Source: Robiginitalea biformata HTCC2501 (GTDB lineage Bacteria; Bacteroidota; Bacteroidia; Flavobacteriales; Flavobacteriaceae). From it: DNA of 64,000 nucleotides. The translations under genes were made by a program, and so were the position numbers. The DNA lies in assembly GCF_000024125.1 (NCBI RefSeq), contig NC_013222.1, forward strand, positions 248,001 to 312,000, in the 5' to 3' direction. Position 1 is the first letter of the stretch. Every line of letters begins with the position of its first letter. Under the pieces are notes generated by a model. It saw only the letters and a list, made by a program, of their open reading frames with translations, did not search any database and was not told the DNA's origin. Positions 60,137-64,000 of this stretch are shown here, in pieces.

Positions 60137-61198
60137 ATGGCCGTACATCTAAGAAGTCGAAAACTGAAATCGGGAGATAGAAGTCTCTATTTGGACATTC
60201 ACCACCATGGCGATCGTTGGAGGGAATTCTTAAAAATACGTATTTCCCCTAAGGATTCTGATCGGACGGAGAAAAAACGAATTGCAGAAAGAATTAGGGC
60301 TAATAGAGAATTGGAACTCCTCTCCCAGTCAACCGGACATATTCCAAGTCACCTTACGAACTTGAACTTTTTTGACTTTGCCGAGAATTATCTCAGCAAT
60401 TATCCATTTAAGGATGTTCGAATTGTACATAATGCCGTTCAAAAATTCAAAGTGGCTTTGGGAAATACCAGATTGACTTTTGCCCAAATTACCCCTAAGG
60501 TCATGGAAGCTTTTAAGGACTATCTGATTCATGAATCCGGGCTTACGGGCGAAACCGCGCATAACTATTTCACTCGTTTCAAGAAAATTTTAAAGGCGGC
60601 CAAAATTAAAGGATATTTAAGGGAAATGCCTACGGCTGATATTCGCTTTGCGAATCCGAATAAGGACGATACGATCCGGAAACAAGTTCTTGATACGAAA
60701 GAATTACAGATTCTGGCTACAACTCACTGCGGAAATTCAGAAGTAAAGCGAGCTTTCCTCTTTGCCTGTTATACTTCCCTGGGCCTGGCAGAAATTAAGC
60801 TACTGAAATGGTCGAACATCAATAAAGGCCGCTTGATTACATACCGAAACAAAACGGGAGAAATAATCAATAATCGCCTGAATCCAACAGCCCTAATCAT
60901 TTTAGGTGAACCAAAAGGTCGAAATGAATTTGTTTTTCAATTGCAAAAGTTGAGTAACAACGGGGTAAATAAAGCAATTGAATACTGGGTGAAACGGGCA
61001 GGGATCCAAAAGCACATTACCTTCTATTGTGCCCGGCACACGTTCGCCTGCCAGCTCCTTATTCACGGTGCGAATTTAAAGACCGTAGCAGATGCCATGG
61101 GTCACAGCTCAACACAAAGTACCTTGAAATACCTGAATTATGTGCAAAAACTACAAGACGAGGCGATCGACAAATTACCGGTTCTTCAAATTGACTGA
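60137..61198 (+). CDS. Tyrosine recombinase / integrase with IntDOT-like substitutions (right island)
   Basis: A 353-residue integrase starting at ATG 60137 (MAVHLRSRKLKSGDRSLYLD, an arm-binding start). The catalytic domain has Arg in FYCARHTFACQ, the GHSSTQST box and Tyr in LKYLNYV. The first catalytic Arg is Gly (YTSLGLAEIKLL instead of TGLRxxE) and the box II His is Tyr. IntDOT of CTnDOT also lacks the first Arg, so this may be a working variant rather than a dead gene. It reads away from the core into the AT-rich metal block. Confidence 0.88.
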   Translation: MAVHLRSRKLKSGDRSLYLDIHHHGDRWREFLKIRISPKDSDRTEKKRIAERIRANRELELLSQSTGHIPSHLTNLNFFDFAENYLSNYPFKDVRIVHNAVQKFKVALGNTRLTFAQITPKVMEAFKDYLIHESGLTGETAHNYFTRFKKILKAAKIKGYLREMPTADIRFANPNKDDTIRKQVLDTKELQILATTHCGNSEVKRAFLFACYTSLGLAEIKLLKWSNINKGRLITYRNKTGEIINNRLNPTALIILGEPKGRNEFVFQLQKLSNNGVNKAIEYWVKRAGIQKHITFYCARHTFACQLLIHGANLKTVADAMGHSSTQSTLKYLNYVQKLQDEAIDKLPVLQID

Positions 61199-61357
61199 TT
61201 TCACATTGAGAACGCTGTCAAAACCATTTCGCTTACCCATGATGCTACGGAATTGAGTTTTGATATATTATATCTTGTAAGATATCAATGAAGATTATGG
61301 ATAGTATTTTTATACACATACCTCAACGGTAAATCGAGAGGTCGCAATAAACTAAAG

Positions 61358-61567
61358 TTAACAACACGAGGAGTTCTGCTGAATAGGTGGACAGGCCACA
61401 GTACCGTAAGAACAGAATACACAGCAATCCCCGTCATTTGGTTTTAATACTTGATTGCAATTATCACATTCATAAAAGAATTGACAGGCCGTGGTTGGCA
61501 TTTCTTCTGCCTTTTTGTGACCGCATTCTGGGCAGGTAATCGTAGATTTTAATATAGTAGTTTCCAT
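61358..61567 (-). CDS. GDCCVxC small metal-binding protein
   Basis: A 69-residue Cys-rich protein: ITCPECGHKK, ACQFFYECDNC and the hallmark GDCCVFCSYGTVACPPIQ, then a CC end. GDCCVxC proteins (some are selenoproteins) travel with mercury or other metal resistance genes; here the Cys is normal. Probably a thiol metal chaperone. It is next to a truncated reductase and upstream, at 61199-61357, is only AT-rich DNA. Confidence 0.88.
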   Translation of the reverse strand: METTILKSTITCPECGHKKAEEMPTTACQFFYECDNCNQVLKPNDGDCCVFCSYGTVACPPIQQNSSCC

Positions 61568-61576
61568 AAATAATAG

Positions 61577-61795
61577 TTAGAGCATATAGGTTAGGTCAGA
61601 TGCCATTGTAGGATATGAAAATATCATTGTCCGCAAATCGCTTATGGTCATCTTGGTCTTTATCGCCATTGCGAAAAGATTGATGGTTTCTTCACAATGA
61701 GGCCCGATAAGATGTGCGCCCAAAATGGTATTGTTATCTTTATCGATGATTGTTTTAAAAGCATATTCATCCATATTCAGGTGTAGACTTCCCAA
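61577..61795 (-). pseudogene. C-terminal fragment of a flavoprotein disulphide reductase
   Basis: Only about 70 residues remain: YAFKTIIDKDNNTILGAHL, IGPHCEETINLFAMAIKTK and IFSYPTMASDLTYML, matching the dimerisation domain at the end of glutathione/dihydrolipoamide/mercuric-type reductases (normally about 450 residues). The N-terminal FAD and NAD domains are gone and the frame upstream is not homologous. It ends in TYML, not the Cys-Cys of MerA. This is a deletion remnant next to the GDCCVxC gene. Confidence 0.85.
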
Positions 61796-61812
61796 AAAAT
61801 CAACTTCTTGTT

Positions 61813-61968
61813 CTAGGAAAAAGCAAGTACAAAAACCAATATTGTCGTTATCAAGAACAAAAGCACTATGGCAAGTATGCCATAAACTCTGTCTTTCCTA
61901 CTAATACCATCTTTTGTGGGTTTTCTTTTATTTTTTCTTCGTTTCCTTCGATTCTCGCTCATCATCAT
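61813..61968 (-). CDS. Small basic single-span membrane protein
   Basis: A 51-residue frame with three in-frame ATGs at its start, a strongly basic N-terminus (ENRRKRRKNKRKPTKDG) and one transmembrane helix (about 29-49) ending at the stop. Shape suggests an inner-membrane peptide, Nin-Cout. It ends 17 bases before the reductase fragment. No homologue recognised; small size keeps confidence low. Confidence 0.45.
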   Translation of the reverse strand: MMMSENRRKRRKNKRKPTKDGISRKDRVYGILAIVLLFLITTILVFVLAFS

Positions 61969-62037
61969 ACAATTAAAAATTCAGAGTGATTTCAGCGTCG
62001 TTCTTAATCTTAAATGACTTAATGCCGCTATGCGACT

Positions 62038-62073
62038 ATTTATACTTACTCCAATATTTATACTTACTCCAAT
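62038..62073. repeat. Perfect 18-bp tandem duplication
   Basis: ATTTATACTTACTCCAAT is repeated twice head to tail with no spacer (62038-62055, 62056-62073) in the AT-rich gap 61969-62238, which otherwise holds no gene. It may be a regulator's direct-repeat site for nearby metal genes or a replication slip. Confidence 0.9.
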
Positions 62074-62238
62074 TAGTCATGATAAACAGCGTTACCAGAG
62101 TTTATATCACATACATATGAGGGGTATATAGACCGACTTTTGCCGTAGTTATGTTATTTGGCATAACTCTTAATTTTTCCATCTTCTTCTTTTGGATTCC
62201 TGACCTTTCTAAAATATAACCCCTTGGACTGTATTTGA

Positions 62239-64000
62239 TTAACGTAATGTGGCCGTTATTTCTCCGCAGGTTAACATTTCCTCTCCGTAATACGGATTAC
62301 GAATCTCCTTTTCCAGACTTACCCAGTATGCACCATTGTTGCTATCTGCCATTGGACAGTAATTGCTGAAAACGGTTTGATTAATGCCGAAAAGCTGTAT
62401 TGTGCTTATCATATGGGCCGATAAATGCTTGAAATGACTTCTTTGTTCAGCAATTTCAGTGGCAATTGCAATAGCATTGGCAGAGGCTCTTATTTCCTTT
62501 TGAAGAGTCATCCAATGGTTATGAGCCTTATCATTTTCAAGTAATTTCATATCTACCCCGTCAAGGCTTTTCCCGATTTCTTTTGCAGAAGACTGGGCTT
62601 TACCCGCGTTGTCGGCGACCAAGGCATCTTTTAAAAGCGTGTACCCTTCAAAAACAACTTTCAGCTGCTCTTGAAAATTATTGGAAACCTTTAAACGCTT
62701 GTCCATTTTGGCATGATCAACAGTAGGTTCGGACGTTTCGCTACTTTCTGGTTGCATTCCTAAATGTCCTTCGTGACCCGTCATCGTCTTGCCGCCTTTT
62801 GCATTCATCATCGATTTTTTTCCTTGCAACTGGGCAGCGGCATCCACTGTAAAGGTTCCGTTGGTCACTATTTCATCGCCGCCTTCCAGTCCGCTCAAAA
62901 TGGTAAAACTTTCGCCGTTGGTATTTCCCAATGAGACTTCCCTCATTTCAAAAATCGGTTCGTCGGGGTTGGTCTTTACATAGACGACAGAACGTTCGCC
63001 CGTCCACATCACCGCGGTTGAGGGAACGCTTATCACTTTACCCGACTCATCGTTCGGCATATCTATTCTTCCCTCTACGAACATCCCAGGTTTTAATAGG
63101 CCTTCCGAATTGTTAAGTACAGCACGGACCATTACCGTTCTCGTAGTGGAATTCAACAGTGGATCCACAAACGATACCTTTGCCGTAAATTCTTTGTTCG
63201 GATATGCATTGGTAGTAAGCTTGATTATTTGACCTGTCTTTAGGGATGCTATCTGATTTTCATAGGCATCAAATACCGCCCAGACAGAATTCAGGTTTGC
63301 TATTTTATAGAGAGGCTGGCCCTGTTTAACATAGTCTCCTTCTTCGACCAGTTTTTCTGTTACCGTTCCAGATACAGTGGCATAAACGGGAAAGTTTTCT
63401 TGAACTTGTCCTGACTCCTCAATACCATTGATTTGTTTATCAGATAGCTTCCATAATTTTAGCTTGTTACGGACGGCCTTGTATAAAGCAGGCTGGGATT
63501 CTTTCAACGATGTCGCGGTTAACAATTCCTGCTGTGCCGACACCAGTTCAGGGGAATAAATTGTAGCAAGTAGTCTTCCTTTCGCCACCCTTTCTCCGGC
63601 ATAGTTTACATACAATCTTTCAATCCTGCCTCCAAAATAAGTAGCCTGTACAGCGTTGGCCTCTTCGTTTTCCCTAATCTTCCCTGAAAGTTTTAAGGAA
63701 TTTCCATCCATGCCGCCCACACCGACCACAGTAGTACGTATGTTGGCCAAGGCCATAGCATTTTCGGTCATCCTAATTTCATTGGCACTAAGACCTTCGG
63801 TCCCGGTATCCGCTGGAATCAAATCCATTCCACAAATAGGACAATCGCCAGGTTCTGGCTGCATAATTTGTGGATGCATAGAGCAGGTCCACATTTGTTC
63901 GGCCGTTTCGCCAGAGTGGTCGTGCGTATCTGACATATCTGACAAGTCCTTTACCGCTATCTCATCCTCCGCCGAAATGCTGAAAATAAAGTATCCCGCC
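62239..64000 (-). CDS. RND metal-efflux periplasmic adaptor, CusB-like (5' truncated by window edge)
   Basis: About 587 residues are visible; the frame stays open to the window end, with part of an N-terminal helix (GYFIFSIS), so the start lies beyond. WTCSMHPQIMQPEPGDCPIC is the heavy-metal-binding domain (Cys and His). Then come barrel-sandwich (FGGRIERLYVNYAGERVAKG), alpha-hairpin and beta-barrel domains of membrane-fusion proteins, and a C-terminal DUF3347 (AHNHWMTLQKEIRASANAIA, YCPMADSNNGAYW). It links a CusA-type pump to an outer-membrane channel to export Cu/Ag or similar ions. The pump genes should lie to the right. Confidence 0.92.
   Translation of the reverse strand, partial: AGYFIFSISAEDEIAVKDLSDMSDTHDHSGETAEQMWTCSMHPQIMQPEPGDCPICGMDLIPADTGTEGLSANEIRMTENAMALANIRTTVVGVGGMDGNSLKLSGKIRENEEANAVQATYFGGRIERLYVNYAGERVAKGRLLATIYSPELVSAQQELLTATSLKESQPALYKAVRNKLKLWKLSDKQINGIEESGQVQENFPVYATVSGTVTEKLVEEGDYVKQGQPLYKIANLNSVWAVFDAYENQIASLKTGQIIKLTTNAYPNKEFTAKVSFVDPLLNSTTRTVMVRAVLNNSEGLLKPGMFVEGRIDMPNDESGKVISVPSTAVMWTGERSVVYVKTNPDEPIFEMREVSLGNTNGESFTILSGLEGGDEIVTNGTFTVDAAAQLQGKKSMMNAKGGKTMTGHEGHLGMQPESSETSEPTVDHAKMDKRLKVSNNFQEQLKVVFEGYTLLKDALVADNAGKAQSSAKEIGKSLDGVDMKLLENDKAHNHWMTLQKEIRASANAIAIATEIAEQRSHFKHLSAHMISTIQLFGINQTVFSNYCPMADSNNGAYWVSLEKEIRNPYYGEEMLTCGEITATLR

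Overview
The window looks like a chromosome segment of a marine Flavobacteriaceae member. Bacteroidota traits include DUF6503-, DUF4142- and DUF4382-type proteins, a fused CcsBA, A-rich leaders before start codons in place of strong Shine-Dalgarno sites, and Bacteroidetes-type integrases. The GC-rich middle (by eye well above 50%) suggests a high-GC genus such as Robiginitalea; this is inference. No rRNA, tRNA or CRISPR array was seen. Two AT-richer blocks flank the GC-rich core, and each meets it at a tyrosine recombinase next to repeat-rich non-coding DNA.

Left AT-rich block (1-13.9 kb): an uptake [NiFe]-hydrogenase locus. On the plus strand are the end of a TonB-dependent receptor, a TetR regulator, hypC and a CooC-like nickel ATPase. 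On the minus strand is a long tight operon: small subunit, five consecutive small single-helix membrane proteins, large subunit, a protease-like protein, a winged-helix protein with a Cys-rich tail, a small unknown, a lipoprotein, the maturation endopeptidase and a membrane-anchored relative of the lipoprotein. The small subunit has no twin-arginine signal, so the enzyme is probably cytoplasmic and may be held at the membrane by the small proteins. A DUF4143 ATPase and an intact integrase close the block.

Core (14-59.7 kb): a repeat patch; secreted peptidases and lipoproteins; two TerB-like paralogues around a DUF2237 gene; then, at 23.6-33.1 kb, a conflict- or death-type cluster. It holds a repeat protein, a TPR membrane protein, a caspase-like protease fused to a hydrolase domain that lacks its serine, a PGDYG protein and, in convergent orientation, a DUF4231/SLATT membrane protein, a TIR protein and an nSTAND ATPase. 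Next is a glucuronoxylan pathway (uxuA, SDR, GH67 alpha-glucuronidase, xylB, xylA), a permease, a Tat-exported aminotransferase, a dinB-dnaE2-like mutagenesis pair, an ECF sigma/AhpD/DoxX operon, and an electron-transfer block (flavin reductase, folE, DUF4142, cupredoxin, diheme cytochrome c, CPBP protease, CcsBA, second flavin reductase). A DUF4382 lipoprotein and CsbD end the core.

Right AT-rich block (60-64 kb): an integrase with IntDOT-like catalytic substitutions, a GDCCVxC protein, a truncated flavoprotein reductase, a 51-residue membrane protein and a CusB-like metal-efflux adaptor that runs off the window. This looks like the edge of a metal-resistance mobile element.
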